From Pagrus major (Eukaryota > Chordata > Actinopteri > Spariformes > Sparidae), in the NCBI RefSeq assembly GCF_040436345.1, contig NC_133224.1, positions 12,919,703 to 12,983,702 of the forward strand: DNA of 64,000 nucleotides, written 5' to 3'. The translations under genes and the position numbers were made by a program. Position 1 is the stretch's first letter, and the number at the start of each line of letters is the position of its first letter. Below, in pieces: positions 36,561 to 49,165 of the stretch. The notes below the pieces were generated by a model. The model was not told where the DNA came from. It saw nothing but the letters and a program-made list of their open reading frames with translations, and did no database searches.

Positions 36561-37433
36561 TGATACCAGAACAGCATGTGAAGCCTGATATGGAAAGTCT
36601 TTGTTGTTGTTTTTTACGCTGGTGGTAAAAGCTTCAGCCAAAACCAAGATGAGAAAACATATTTTGCTCCCAGTTTTTTTTTGGTAATGACCCAGATGAT
36701 ACTGCACATTCCCTGTTGACTCAGGCAAAAACAATGTGTCGAAGCAAAATATGTTTGTTTTTTCCAATTTTGCTGTATGGTTTGGATCTCATCAACAAAA
36801 TCTAAAATAGCATAGCTGTGACCAAGTGTTTATGGAAATGTGGTTCTGTGGGTTTTATATTCTGAGTTGCACCAATTCCCCAAAGCAGATGTAAGGCAGT
36901 AGGTCAGCCCTGTGGCTAGATGGAGCTCTTGTGTAGTATTTTCAACAAGGAAAAGCTGTGAGAAGCAAGACATGGCATACCAAGGAAAACGGATGTTTAG
37001 TTATTTACCTCCAAAATAAAATATAAAAGTTTTGGAGGAAATGTTTGGTACAACATTAGTAGTTCCCAAATAAAGGGGAAAAATGGGAATGTAACATTTA
37101 AATATACACAGTAGTGCAAAGTTTAAGGTATATTTTCATGAGACAAAACGAATAATTTAAAGGTGGGTTCCAACATATCTGCTAATCTATCATTCAGTCA
37201 TCTACTTGATTATACACTTTAAAAATAAAAGTGTTTTTATTATTGCTCTTCAATATTTTTCCTTCTTAAGAGGTGCAAAATAGTTACTTCTAGATATTAG
37301 CAGTAGATTATAATTGATTCACTTACCTTCATGGTCAGCCCTTGAAGCCTTGTGATGATACAACTATGGAACAAAATTGCAAAAAAAAAATGTATGTTAG
37401 TGATAAATACATCTGTAAATTCCAGGTCCAGGT

Positions 37434-37464
37434 AAAACAAACAAACAAACAAACAAACAAACAA
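37434..37464 (+). repeat. (AACA)n microsatellite
   Basis: About seven uninterrupted tetranucleotide copies, roughly 0.7 kb upstream of camk2d coding exon 1. Confidence 0.9.
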
Positions 37465-37839
37465 GAGATGAACTTGAGATACAACTGCAGTTAGATTATA
37501 TTAAAAACATACCACTCAAAAGTTGAGTCACTGTGCCTGTCAGATGGTCCTGATACTTATCTGTTGGCAAAACATTCCTCTTTTAACTTTTGCTAAATTA
37601 ATTTTAGACACATATGACTTGCGTAATTGCATAATTTAGATGACAGCATAAGATTAATTACATGGAAGAGACGCCAGGTCTAAATTGGTTTAAAATGACC
37701 TAAAACATGACTAAATATTGTGTTGCAAATATTTTCAACAATTAATGTTTTTCCTTTAAAATGATGTAGGCATACATTGCATAAGCAACTACATTAAAAG
37801 CAATAGGCCTACAATTTCAATTTATTTGGAGTTTTATTT

Positions 37840-38177
37840 TGAAAGTCCCCCGCCGGATGTGTGACAGTCTACATTGAGTGTGTCTTGACTGCGGTCAACT
37901 GATCCAAGTGTCAGCGTTGAGTCAAGCACAACAGCAGGTTGCGACGTCCCTGTCAACTCCAGGAGTAACCCGGGGTCTGCGAACAGTAACCAGGAGGAGC
38001 GAAGACGAGCTTCCAGAGCATCCAGAAGACTTTAATGAATAACTGAAGTCAAAGTCTGCTTTTAATTTTGTCCCCCGAAAGGCGACAAGTGGCACTTTGG
38101 GACGCAGAGGGGGGAAAGGATCTGTGGAGAGCACTAAAGCGCGAAGCTGCAAGTCGGTCTCCTCCTCTCACCTTAAC
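37840..38177 (+). promoter_or_regulatory. camk2d: Presumed camk2d promoter / 5' UTR
   Basis: GC content and CpG density rise here (for example 37850-38000 and 38070-38150) just before the camk2d start codon, with an AT-rich stretch further upstream. A 5' leader of unknown length is expected. I see no convincing TATA box and cannot place the transcription start. Confidence 0.45.
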
Positions 38178-38239
38178 ATGGCTTCAACGACCTGCACTCG
38201 GTTCACCGATGAGTACCAGCTGTACGAGGAGCTGGGAAA
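38178..38239 (+). CDS. camk2d: CaM kinase II delta, coding exon 1
   Basis: Encodes [20 protein letters not shown] plus two bases of the codon for Lys21. This is the N-terminus and the start of the glycine-rich ATP loop of calcium/calmodulin-dependent kinase II. The sequence fits the delta paralog (alpha begins MATITCTRFTEE). The 62-bp length and phase-2 donor (AA|gtaagt) agree with exon 2 and with the vertebrate gene structure. The ATG lies in 'ccttaacATGg' with G at +4. The full kinase would be a Ser/Thr kinase assembling as a dodecamer through a C-terminal hub encoded beyond this window. Confidence 0.95.
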
Positions 38240-39872
38240 GTAAGTTTGCCTCATTTTCGAGTTGTTTTCATCGACAGTTTCAATGAAAGCGACGCTTGAC
38301 TGCCCGGTGCTTTTACTCCCGCTGTACCGGGAGACCTCCGCTTACCTGTCCCCACCTGACGCGTTCAGTCAGCGCGTGTAGGCAGGGCTGTCTCGCGAAC
38401 TCAAATTCAAAATTCTGTCGATTTAATGAACTTTGGTTATTGACGAAGAAAGCGAGCGTGAGATAAAACGTGACAGACTCTGTCCCCGAGGTCGTATATT
38501 GAATACTTCCCACGCTTTCATTTTTATCTCAACTTTTTCAATCCCTGCTCGGTAACGCCCATTAGCTTGTATTTCTGGGCGACAGTACAGATCCGTACCT
38601 TTCGTATCAGTTCAAAAAGTTGGATTTTGTAAAGCACACGCCACTGAGTGCCTTGGAAAGCATGCCGAATGTTTAATTGCTACATCATAATTCGTCAGTC
38701 ATCGTAAACAGTGATTTTAGGAGCTTGCTCCTCCGGCGACGTGTCAGGCAATTAAAAACTAGCAGAAATTTGAATGGAATTTGGCGACATTGGCGGAGAG
38801 GCACCTGTCTTGGAGCTTTAATTAAACGAAGACCTCCGCACACTACTACACCCGTGAGGGCAACAACATGTAGACGAGGATCTGAACATGCCTTTCCTCA
38901 TTCCACAGTGGTGTACCTGAGAACCGTAACAAACGTATCATATAACTGATAAGTAGTACTATCAACATTATTCATCACATTAACTGACTAAAATACCAGC
39001 CATGGCATCAATTACTGCTCCACTCCGCCTTCAGGAATGTCGCTAAAAACAGGTTTGCAGGTCTGGTTTACATGGAAAGAGTTCTCCTGTAGGCTCCCTA
39101 CAAGGTTTATTCCACATGTATCTGTTAGGAAAAATCTTGTAATGGAGCCATGCACACAGTGATTTGTATTCCTGGTAGTCCAGCTGCATATTTTTTGAAT
39201 GAGCAACCTATTTTAAGGCTAAAAGGGGGATGTATACATGCACGGTGAATGAGGGACTTCTTAAAAAGTCAATCAGTATGTGGTAGTGAGTGATGAAATC
39301 TCTTCACTGTTCGCTCTTTGGAACAGTGCTTTACACAGTCTGCAACAAGACCCCTGCCTTCCTTGGATGTCATGTTACTACTTGTTGGTATCCTTACATA
39401 CATTCTTGATGCACATACCGGAAATGTGAATGTGAAAGAACTTTTTTACAGTGTACTTTCTTTAGAGTGTTTTTGGAAGATCCCGCTGAGCAATATGATT
39501 ATTTTATACCCCAACAATTCAAATATAGCTATCAAGCAAATTCTACTAATCCATATTAGCCAAAAAGAGATGTTAAAGCCACCGTCTGCCTGCACAGGTT
39601 TTTCCACTATTGTTCCTGATTAGACCTCTTTTAAAGCACTGTGTGGGTGTGCTCAGACTGTGCTTGGTTGACATCTCCCTCAGCCTAAAAGCTCAGGATC
39701 AACTTGGTACATCTTTCGTATGAACATTAAAGCACTTTTGTATACATGAAGCAGAGAGGTCACAAAGTGCTTTACAAGATTAAAACAAATATAGTTAGGA
39801 AACTGTAATCGATGCAGGGTTAGGGTTAGAAAGTGACCTTGCCATACAGTGACATCTCTAACTCTCCTGTAG
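38240..39872 (+). other. camk2d: camk2d first coding intron
   Basis: A 1633-bp intron with gtaagt donor and 'ctctcctgtag' acceptor. I see no gene or clear repeat inside it; an open frame at 39318-39623 has no recognisable domain. The intron is unusually compact next to the following one, which exceeds 24 kb. Confidence 0.85.
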
Positions 39873-39967
39873 GGGTGCTTTCTCTGTGGTGAGACGGTGC
39901 ATGAAGATCTCCACAGGGCAGGAATACGCCGCCAAAATAATCAATACCAAGAAGTTGTCTGCAAGGG
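39873..39967 (+). CDS. camk2d: CaM kinase II delta, coding exon 2
   Basis: This 95-bp exon completes Lys21 and encodes [20 protein letters not shown] followed by [11 protein letters not shown]. It holds the rest of the glycine-rich loop (GKGAFSVV) and the ATP-anchoring Lys42 in AAKI. It ends in phase 1 (AGG G|gtgagt), where the next exon should supply the rest of the Asp codon of DHQKLE. 95 bp and this phase match the vertebrate CAMK2 exon 2. The kinase core, autoinhibitory Thr-286/287 region and hub are outside the window. Fish often have two delta genes (camk2d1/d2); which one this is cannot be told from 53 residues. Confidence 0.96.
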
Positions 39968-39999
39968 GTGAGTACATGTTCTGTAATGTGGCTTTAACC

Positions 40000-40949
40000 T
40001 AGGCCTGTGCAATATGACCAAAAAGTCTATCATGATAGCAAAATTTCATATTGGCAGATATTGATAATTACTGATCATTTTAAATGACCTGTCTTATTAA
40101 GACCAGGCGAAAAAAGGTTGAATTTAACCTCATTATTTTAAATAAAATCATTTAATCAAGGCACACAGGTTATAATTACGTTAACATAATAAAAAAACAC
40201 ACAAGTAAAATCACACAAATGAATAAAAATAGCTGACCTGTCCCTTTTTCATTCACAATTTCCTCTCTGGCAGTACTCATTTTCTCACTAGTGTTAATTG
40301 GTTGGTTAGTTGTTCTTTTCTCGCGGATGGTTTGTAAAACAGTCGGCCAGCAACGGAGCTGGTGCTGGCCGACTGATTGTGGGCTGTAGTTGCCCCGGTG
40401 GTCGCGCCGAACACCTTGGCTGTCACAGCTGCAGTGTCTCTGCAGGCTGGGTGGCAGAGCAGCGGTGGCCAGAGCCAGCCTGTTTGCTCTATGTAACAAG
40501 CCCAGAGACACTCCAGCAGTGAAGAGTGGCTCCATGTGACACCAAGAGGAGCAGCAGAAGACAGGGACAGTGGCCAAAGTGGTTGGTGTGCTTGCTGGCA
40601 CAGCTACGGCTCATAGGCTGCCGTATCAGACCGCAAGAAAAGCAGACATTAATACTCTGTGAGTTAAGTTTTACAGGCTGGTCTGGTGAGAACTGCGACC
40701 CAAAGTAATGCCTCTGACAAGCTCTTCTGTTGTTGTCAGTCACATGGTGATGGTGCAACAGAACTACATACCTGCTAAATGATTTGCTGTTCACGTGTCA
40801 CACGTAGCATACCTAATCAAGGGATATGATAGGCTGTTTATAAGCCAGGGCCTATTGGCTATGTGCTGTTAAGTTCGTTTGCATTTAATGCATACATGTG
40901 AAACAAGGTGTCATCGCAGATATTGCAGTCGTTTTATCGCTCAGGCCTA
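40000..40949. mobile_element. 950-bp non-autonomous hAT element with perfect 8-bp target duplication
   Basis: Begins TAGGCCTGTGCAATATGACC and ends 'gttttatcgctcaggccta', which inverted reads TAGGCCTGAGCGATAAAAC: short terminal inverted repeats. It is flanked on both sides by CTTTAACC (39992-39999 and 40950-40957), the 8-bp duplication expected of hAT insertion. No transposase is encoded. The left end lies only 32 bp beyond the exon 2 splice donor. A second copy of the family is at 45811. Confidence 0.9.
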
Positions 40950-41924
40950 CTTTAACCTCAGAAGAAGCTATTGTCACACTAGATGTTGTTATTCTGTTAA
41001 CTTTGATGTGTAGAGACACAAGGCTGTGGCACAGGTCGCTCTGGGACAGCACCTCTGTGTGAAACTGTGCCATGTCACCTCTCAAACCAACTTCTTTTGT
41101 TTTGACTGTACATGTTTTCTCACACCTTCTCTCAGTCATGTCTGTGTGAGCAGGAGGTGGTCAGATTTCGAGAGCTTGAAATTCCCTTTCACTTTCATGA
41201 TTTCCATTTATTGTAAGTTCACTCGGCACCAAATGGCACCAACATGAAGGAGCTCCTTTTGTGACTCATTCTCTGATATCAACCACAGCCCCTGATGTCT
41301 GATGAGCTGTACGTGACTCACTGCGCTGTCTTTCACAGTGAAACACAAGCCAGTGAAGGCAGCATGCTGGCTGAATCAAGAAAAACTCCTCCTGGTGACC
41401 TTTTGGTGTGCTCGCATCTGTAACTGAGTGTTTGTTCAGGAAGTGGAGGCATGGATTCTTTATTTTCCTCTCCTCACCTTTTCTATTCTGCAGCGTGGGC
41501 AGAAGCTCCCCCTGTCCGGATTATGCGCTGATTGATCCCTGGGCTGATGTGAAAGTGCACAACACACAAATACACAAACAAAAGGAGATATGCTTGAAAA
41601 GGCACACAGTAATGGTGAGCAACAGATGTAGGGTCTCATGAGGGAAGCAGGGGGTTTCCTAACAGCATTAACAGCATCGTGTAGAAAACAGACTGTATTT
41701 TCATAGTTTTAGCCGGTAAAACTAACATTGTATTCTGGTCATCTATTGCTCCTGTTCCTTGCCTCTAGATTAAGTCCAGATGAGTCCAAATTGGCTTGAG
41801 ACTTTTGTAAACTGGATATGTGTGTGCTTTGGACTGTTGATTGGACTAAGCAAGACTTCTGAAGACCTCATCTTGGGCTCTGGGAAAGTGTGACGAGCAT
41901 ATTTTGCCTTTTTTGGGTATTTTT

Positions 41925-41995
41925 ATAGTTGAAACAACAACAACAAAAATATCTGCTGATTGATTATGAAACAAATCATTAGTTGCAACCATATC
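41925..41995. repeat. MITE end fragment (GATTAAT/AACTAA family)
   Basis: 'gctgattgattatgaaacaa' followed by 'atcattagttgcaacc' matches the terminal words, in inverse orientation, of the MITE family represented at 10932-11170. Confidence 0.35.
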
Positions 41996-43826
41996 GAGTT
42001 TTATATCATTTCAATCTCTCAGTACAGACCTTTGTTAAAATGTGACAGAAACGGGAAACAATGTACCTAGGCAAATGTGCCTTACAACTCTGAGAATGCA
42101 GTATAGATATGTTCAGAATAAACTAGAATGCCACTCAGTAGAGCGCATACCTCCGCCAAGGCACAACCGTCCTCCTAAATTCAATCAAGACTAATTCAAT
42201 ATCAAATAAAACATACTTAAATCAAACTGCATGTCTTAAATATGAATGCTTGGTTATTTAAGGACTAAGTAAGCATTACCTGTATTTTTAAGCCTCTCCA
42301 GTCTGCTCCGGGACTAAAGACTGACTTGTGCCTGTGGCCGAGACTGAGACAAGTCCGAAATGATAGCTTTAAATCTTGAGACAGAACCTGAGATGGTATT
42401 TTGTTAACTGAGTGCAAAACTTTGAAGATAAAACACAAGTTGTGATATACAAAATTCTATTGTAATTGTATTCTTGACCTGAAATTAATAACAATCCTAA
42501 TACAAAAAAAAAATCTTCTTTCTTGGACAGATACCCAAACCAATTGTCATTTTGATAAGTTGTCTGACCTGAAAGTGGCCAGATCACTACTTGTATATTT
42601 TCACTACATTATTGTTGTTACTACGACCCTCCTTCTCTGTAGTTAATACGTTCAATATGATAACCACATGACCACAACCCAGATCACCATTGGTTATGAT
42701 GAGAAGCCACAATATGGTTAACAGCATCTCAGAACCCCTGTCACTGAAAGACACTATTCAGGCAAACAGATGGGTTACAGATGATAAAATTTATAACTGT
42801 ACCTCTGATTTATTTGGTGCTAAAAAAATTGCACATTGCAGCCTCAAATAGTGAAATTCCCCCTAATCCACCTTACAGAGGTTTCACATGACAGCAGTGG
42901 TGTTCAGAAGAGATAGAGAGAAAACATTACTGAAGGCACACTGTGCCTTCAGGCAGATAGACAGCAGTGTGCTGTTAGACCGTCTGATAGATATTGAAGC
43001 AGGCAGGCTGAAGTGAAGATCACGTTCAATGAGGGGAAACCCCAGAGTCACTGCCAGCGCTGCTGACACTGCTGCTGCGTGAGGAGAAATCTTAAACAGG
43101 AAGCTCCATCCCATCGGAGAGGCTTCATGTGGCAGTAAACCTTGGCTTCACACCAAAGGCATTGCTTTCGGAGTGCACTTCCAAGGAATAGTGACGTGAT
43201 TGTACTGCAGTTGATATCATCATCATAGTGTATTTTCCCAAATGAATACATCAGCATTGAATTTTTAAAATCTATATCGAACCTTAAGCTTTGAATTGTT
43301 GTAACCTGTGAGAGCATATTCGTGCCATCAATTGAAGTATACTGACAAGAATATTTTATAGGAAAAGCACAGTGCGAGGTCACTCCTCCACTCAGGGGAA
43401 TCAGGAAGTGGGTCGTTGATATGTAGGTAGGACACAGCTTGGTTTGAGAGCAGCATTAGTGTGACTCCTTAGGGTGTTGCCTCCACTTTGATTGGATCCT
43501 GAGTGTAAAACATGCCAGATCATATCAAGACATTTGAAAGATGCAGTATTCAATAGTTGTTGTGCCTTGTGTCATTTTGTTGATGTTTGAGGTGTCGTTG
43601 CCTCTTTTTTTTAAGCTTGAGTGGTCAAGTGGAGCAGCCTGTACATATAAGCCCCTTTTACACAGCCTGTTCAAGTGGGTCTGTTGCATATGAGACCATG
43701 GTTGAGGTCATGAATAGCTCTTCTGTTAAAAGTATATTTGAAAAAAATCATTGCCAACATGTGTATACTCTTCAAGTACGTCTTTCTTCCTGTTCTGAAT
43801 GTTCTTTTACAAGGTCTTATCTACCT

Positions 43827-43844
43827 GTTTGTTTGTTTGTTTGT

Positions 43845-43879
<35 letters not shown>

Positions 43880-43885
43880 TTTTAA
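43827..43885 (+). repeat. (GTTT)n(ATTT)n compound microsatellite
   Basis: Four or so GTTT units pass into about ten ATTT units. Open frames over it rich in Phe, Leu, Ile and Tyr are artefacts. Confidence 0.95.
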
Positions 43886-45529
43886 ATTATCTACCTTATT
43901 TTTATGAATTTGATCATGGTGGAAGTTCACAAATTTGTTTGTGTATTTATTTGCCCAAACCACTTCCTTCCAAATAAAGCACTCATAGCCCTAATACTGG
44001 GACAAGCACAGAACATGTAACGAAAACATTATCCAGATGTACTGAAGTGAAAGCCTGTCTTCTCTGACAGCACTGGCTCGTATGGAGGAAAAACTAGGGC
44101 AATGGTTGAACACAGCCCTAGTGATGCTTGGACTCAGCGGAGTGAAAATGATCACTTGACAAACCCACCAGGCTGTGGAAAAGCTAGCCACGGTTCAGGA
44201 GCCAGCCATTCTGACGTTTTGCTTCTGGAAAATACCCGAGGCCCCAGCCGCTCACGGTGAACTCTTCATTCCCATGGAAACAAAAGAGATGGAGAGCTAA
44301 ATATAGTCTGTGGGGTAATATAGGCGTTGGAGTATATGACAGTCTTGGTGCTGTTAATTGTCCAAGTGCATGATGGTGTTTGTTGTATGAATCGCAAAGC
44401 TCAGACTCATTCAGTTAAACAAAGAACAATAATCTAATTTACTGAATTTTTATCTAGCTTCATTTTGCAGCAATGAGCCTGTAAGTTCTATGTAAGTCAT
44501 GTTAACACAGGCCCAAATACTACACAAAAAGCGTAGATTAACAAGCCTGAGCCAGCTGCTTTTTATGTTTAAGGGTGATGACCTGACCCCTCAAAGTGTC
44601 TAAATGAAGTGCTCTATCAGAGCATACACCGCTGGTCGGTGTGTGTGCAGTGCCAGAGGTTGGCTTAGCAGCTAATGTCAGAGGCTCACACGCAATTTAC
44701 ACAGTTCCCCCTGCAAAGACTTTTGAGTGTGTCTTGGCATTGTATCCACAGCTCATCCCTCAGGTCCTGGCTGACCCATATGGCCTGTGACTTGGATGGC
44801 CAGCGAGCTGTTGACACAAGCATAAGTGATGACTCAGAACGCCCAGAGAGAATGTTCTTGTGTCTCTGTCACTATTTAAATAGTCTGTCACTCATATCTA
44901 AAGTGTGTCCATCTCTAAATGGTATGTAAGATTAAATAATTGGCTAAGAATTCTTGTAGACTGGTTAATGTTTGCTATGAAGGATACGAAAATGATATGT
45001 TAGCACTTGTTTCCATACCTGGATAGTCGGTGGGATGCTGTTAGAGCAATAGTGCCACATTTTGACAAATTTTGTTATTTGCGTTCTTGACATCTGTTAG
45101 TTGAGAAGACCAATACTCCCTCATATCTTTCCAGTAAATCTATGGCTACAGTCAGCAGTTAGTTAGCATAGCTTGGCACAAAGTCTGGAAACTTCCTTGA
45201 GCCTTTCCATGATCCTGAGGTTGCCAGGCAACCAGTGGCGACACAAGGAAGACAATGCTCTGGGTAAAAAAAACAAAAACAGCTTTTAATATTTAAATTT
45301 AATATTTATATAGATTAAACAAATAAAATATAAAGAGTAATGTTAAGTGAGCTTAAAAGGTGTTGCTAGGCAGAATTTGTTACCTTTGGAAATAAAGTAA
45401 CTGTTTCCCCATGTTTCCAGTCTTTATGCTCCGCTCAACTAGGAAGGGAATACAAGAATTTCCCAGAATATCAAACTATTCCTTATATCTGGAAAGTGTA
45501 TGAAAACAGTTATCAGTAATGCTGAAGCA

Positions 45530-45755
45530 ATTGGTAAGTAGTCAGAAAATCAGTTGACAACAGTTTGATTAATATTTTAAATAATTTCTACGGAAGAAAT
45601 TTCAAACACTTGATTTTCTTGACTTTTGTCAGTTTTTTATCATAGACATTTGACACCTTTCACGCTATTTTGACTTTTTTCTGACATTGAACAGACTAGA
45701 CAAAATTCAGAAGCATAGCTGATAGATTAATCAATAATGTACTGCAGCACTAAAC
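45530..45755. repeat. hAT-like MITE remnant, copy 3
   Basis: 'tagtcagaaaatcagttgac', a central 'ttgacttttgtcagttttttat' block and 'tagctgatagattaatcaat' correspond to the ends and middle of the MITE family at 10932-11170. Confidence 0.45.
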
Positions 45756-45810
45756 ACTATCTGAACATCAAAGTCATGCACGTCTCCTAGGCAGGTGGTT
45801 CAGTTCACCC

Positions 45811-46838
45811 TAGGCCTGGGCGATATGGCCAAAAGTTTCATATTTGCCAATATTGATAATTATTGATAATTTTTTTAATGACCTGTCATATTTGTATCAT
45901 TTTTAAAGACCAGGCCAAAAAAGGAATGAATTCAATTGAATTTAACCTCATTATTTTGAATATAACCACTTAATCAAGGCACACGGATTATAATTACGTT
46001 AACATAATGAAAAATTAACAAAAATACTGCCATATGGGCAATCTCACCGGTCCTTTTTCAGTCACAATTTCCTCACACAGGCTCACAGGTTATTAATCAA
46101 TTATTATATGCGCAACTGCAGTGTCTCTTGACTTGTAGGTAGAGCAAACAGGCCGGGAGGCAGAGCAGTTGGGGCCAGAGCTGGCCTGTCTGCTCTACCT
46201 AACAAGCCCAGAGACACTCCAACAGTGAAGAGTGGCTCTGCAGAATGTGTGACACCAAGAGGAGCAACAGAGGAGTGGTACCGAGGCCGAAATAGCCAGT
46301 GTGTTTGCCAGCACAGCTGCGGCTTGTAGGCGGCAGTATCAGACCGCAACAAAAGCAGACATTAGTACTTGTGAGTTAATAATTTCACAGGCAAAGCATG
46401 TCTGGTCTTGTGAGAACTATGGCCCATATTAATGCCTCTGAAACATTCTTCTGTTGTTGTCAGTCACTGGGCGATGGTGCAGCCTAACTACACACATGAT
46501 GATAAATCATTGGCTGTTCATCAAGGGTAATGATAGGCTGTTTATATGTCAGGGCTTATTGGCTATGTGCTGTCAAGTTTGTTTGCATTTAATGCATACA
46601 CATGAAACTATTGAGCATTTTATGGAACTATTTCCTTTTAGTATAAAGCCCAGAGGAAATACTCCAGTTCATCAGTATCAAAGAAATTGGATGACACCAA
46701 TGATAGACAAGTCAGGAGGGGCCTCGGGCTTACCTACTGTAGTCTTGACAAATAATATGAAACGTTAATTAGACCATTTATATGGATGACCTGTCTATCT
46801 CTGATACATATTGCTAATGTTTAATCTCCCCTGAACTA
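45811..46838. mobile_element. Second copy of the 950-bp hAT-like family, interrupted
   Basis: 45811-46608 follows the 40000 element closely from its first base (TAGGCCTGGGCGATATGGCC) through 'taatgcatacacatgaaac'. The match stops there and a different repeat (46638-46770) follows. A tail like that of the family ('tctctgatacatattgctaa') resumes near 46786-46838. No matching 8-bp flank was found. Confidence 0.65.
46638..46770 (+). repeat. Dispersed repeat, inverted partner of 50821-50975
   Basis: The run 'tataaagcccagaggaaata' ... 'gacaagtcaggaggggcctc' ... 'gcttacctactgtag' ... 'ttgacaaataa' occurs reverse-complemented at 50821-50975 with high identity; the partner has an extra segment near its middle. 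It is unrecognised, possibly a short non-autonomous element inserted into the hAT-like copy around it. Confidence 0.7.
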
Positions 46839-46949
46839 GGCGTTCAGCCTCATGCTATCAATTGAGTCCATGGCTATGAAAAAATTAGAACTGGTGAAAT
46901 CTTTTCACTGTCTTGTCCATTACAAAATATTATATAAAAAAAGCTTCTG

Positions 46950-47165
46950 GTAACTAGTGTTGGTACAAGTAACTATTCTCTTTGAGTTTTCTGCTAATTA
47001 TTTTCTTGATTGAGCTCAAGTTGACAAATTGCTTGTGTTTTCTGACCATTTTCATTGACCAAACAACCCAAAATGCAAAGATATTCAATTTACTGTCATT
47101 GAAGACTAAAAATACCAGTAAAAGTTCAATTTTGAGAAGTTGGAAACAGTGATTTTTTTTTTTTT
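46950..47165. repeat. hAT-like MITE remnant, copy 4, with poly-T
   Basis: Contains 'attattttcttgattgagct', 'aaatgcaaagatattcaatt' and 'tactgtcattgaagac', the internal words of the MITE family, and ends in a T tract of about 15 bases (47153-47167). Confidence 0.6.
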
Positions 47166-48844
47166 TTGGCACAGTATGTCAGAAGCCCCTGTGTCCCCTT
47201 TTGACTTTTCTTGATTGTAAACAAATGTGTTGAACATTTCTCCACAACACAGAGTACAAAAATGTGAATCTCAGCAATTCTATTTTCTGTTTTTGATGAC
47301 ATCACTGTGTGTTTAACCAAGTGGATAGCTGTCAACATTCATGTGACTGAAAATTCAGCTTCTGCTAAACAAAACCCCCTTGTTTTCTTTGTCTGCTCTG
47401 TGTGTGTTTCACCAGGAGAAAACGGTTAGAGTTTTGTTTTATCTCTTTGTGTTTCTTTTCTTTTTTCCACATAAATCCTCAGTGTGTTGAACCCCCTGTG
47501 TTTGATTAAGCTGAGACAAAAGGCCCTGGAGCTCCTAAACTGTCTGCTTTGAACTGGATTTTGAGTCACATATTCATTCGTGTAAAGAAGGAAAGTGTTT
47601 CTGGTGCCTTTACAGTTGAAATGCACCAGGAATCTTAACAGTAGTGCAATGACAGGATTGTGTTTGTACATCTGTAATAATTCACCCCAGACTCCCTCTT
47701 CTTGTAACTGATGCACAGTTGCTCGCAGCAGGCTAAAAATATCTCTTTAGAACAACGCAAGGGAGCGTGAAAAACAGAAATCAGACTGGCCCGTTATAGG
47801 ACAACTGTCAGCGGGAGTGGAGGCCTCTCCAGTCCTTGGCATCTGGTATTTTTATCTCTGCCTGCCTAATTTACCCATCAATCAACTGGCAAGGGAAAGA
47901 ATTATCATCCTAGCTTTTCTGTTTTTAAATGGTAATTAATGTTATTTCCTCCACAACTCTAGCTTACTGTGTTCAGGCTAAAGAAGGGATGAATAAGTGA
48001 GAGAATAATGAGCAGTAGAAATGAAAGAATGGAGGACACCAAGTCATTGAAAATTATCAGCATGATGTACGTTTAAGATAAACACAGTCATCCATCAAAT
48101 GGCAATTTAAAAAAATTAATTAACCATTCAGCAATACAATATACCAGTTCATGACATTCAGCCACACTAACCGTCTTGTTAAGTTTTTTTTGGGATACAA
48201 TTGTTCAAAATTCTTTGTAGTGCTAAGCTGGCAGGCAGCAGATTGCAGGTATTGACTGTTTGATGATGAAATACACTGGCGGATGCTAGGCTGATTTGTC
48301 CGCTATCAGCCACTCAATCAAAGCCTACAGAAGGTGCCTCATCAATACTGATAAGCTGCATTGTCTCTTCTCAAATAAAAACACTGGGGGGATTTCCGTG
48401 GATTAGTGTCTCAGTCACTCTGAAGTCGAGCCTTTGTTTGATGAATCAACCAGGGAAAAAAAAGGGCCACTTTTCTGTCTGTTGGTTTTCTTTCAGCTCA
48501 TATCCGACTGAGAGCAAATAGGTTTTTGAAGGCTAATACTCATAATTTAGTAGAGAAACAATGTAACGATCAGTTTGACAGAAAATCAATGTCAATAACT
48601 CAAGTGATTTTATTTATTTAAGTTATTATAAGAAGCCAAATATTCTCTGGTTGCCGCCTTTCAAATGTGACAATTTACTGCCCGTCTCTGTTTCATTTGA
48701 ATATGTTTAAGTTTTGTACTTTTGGTTGAACCAAACAACCAACTTTTTTCCCCTCTATTTTCAGCCATTTATGGTGGTACAAAGTAAATTGCTGCCCTAA
48801 GCCATGATTAACAAGCACTTGGATGTCTTCAAAGTGGTCAACAC

Positions 48845-49165
48845 TAGGGTTGTTCCAATACAGGTACCAGAATCAGCAATGCCTCTGATATTGATTAAAA
48901 TGTTGGCATCAGTATCCGTGAGTATGTCTATGCACTGATCCCATACCACATAATATATTTTTTGGAAATGGGGCCCTGTGACCCAGCAGTGTCTAATATG
49001 CGCGTATGCAACTTAGCTGATTTTTTTTTTCTTTACGCACAAATACCCAATATCCAAAAATGGCATGTGACTTCAGTTAAATCGGTACTTGGTACCAGCT
49101 GATATACAAAGTTCAGGTATCAGAATCGGTTTTGTGAAGGAAGTAACTGTATCGGTAGATCTTTG
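48845..49165. repeat. Repeat with TAGGGTTG-type end
   Basis: Begins TAGGGTTGTTCCAATACAGG. The words 'caggtaccagaatcag' near the start and 'caggtatcagaatcgg' near 49113 recur in the same orientation. It looks like a decayed hAT-type MITE, but no inverted end or flank was found. Confidence 0.35.

Larger units (their letters stand above)
23831..37800. other. Intergenic region between arsj and camk2d
   Basis: About 14 kb without a supportable gene. It contains repeats of families B and C, a tRNA-derived SINE, two LINE 3' tails in opposite orientation, a Tc1-like transposase remnant, hAT-like ends and small microsatellites. Stretches 25620-28980, 29070-31200 and 33480-34770 show nothing that I can assign; open frames there (for example 26856-27302 and 30374-30769) have no recognisable domain. 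Confidence 0.65.
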
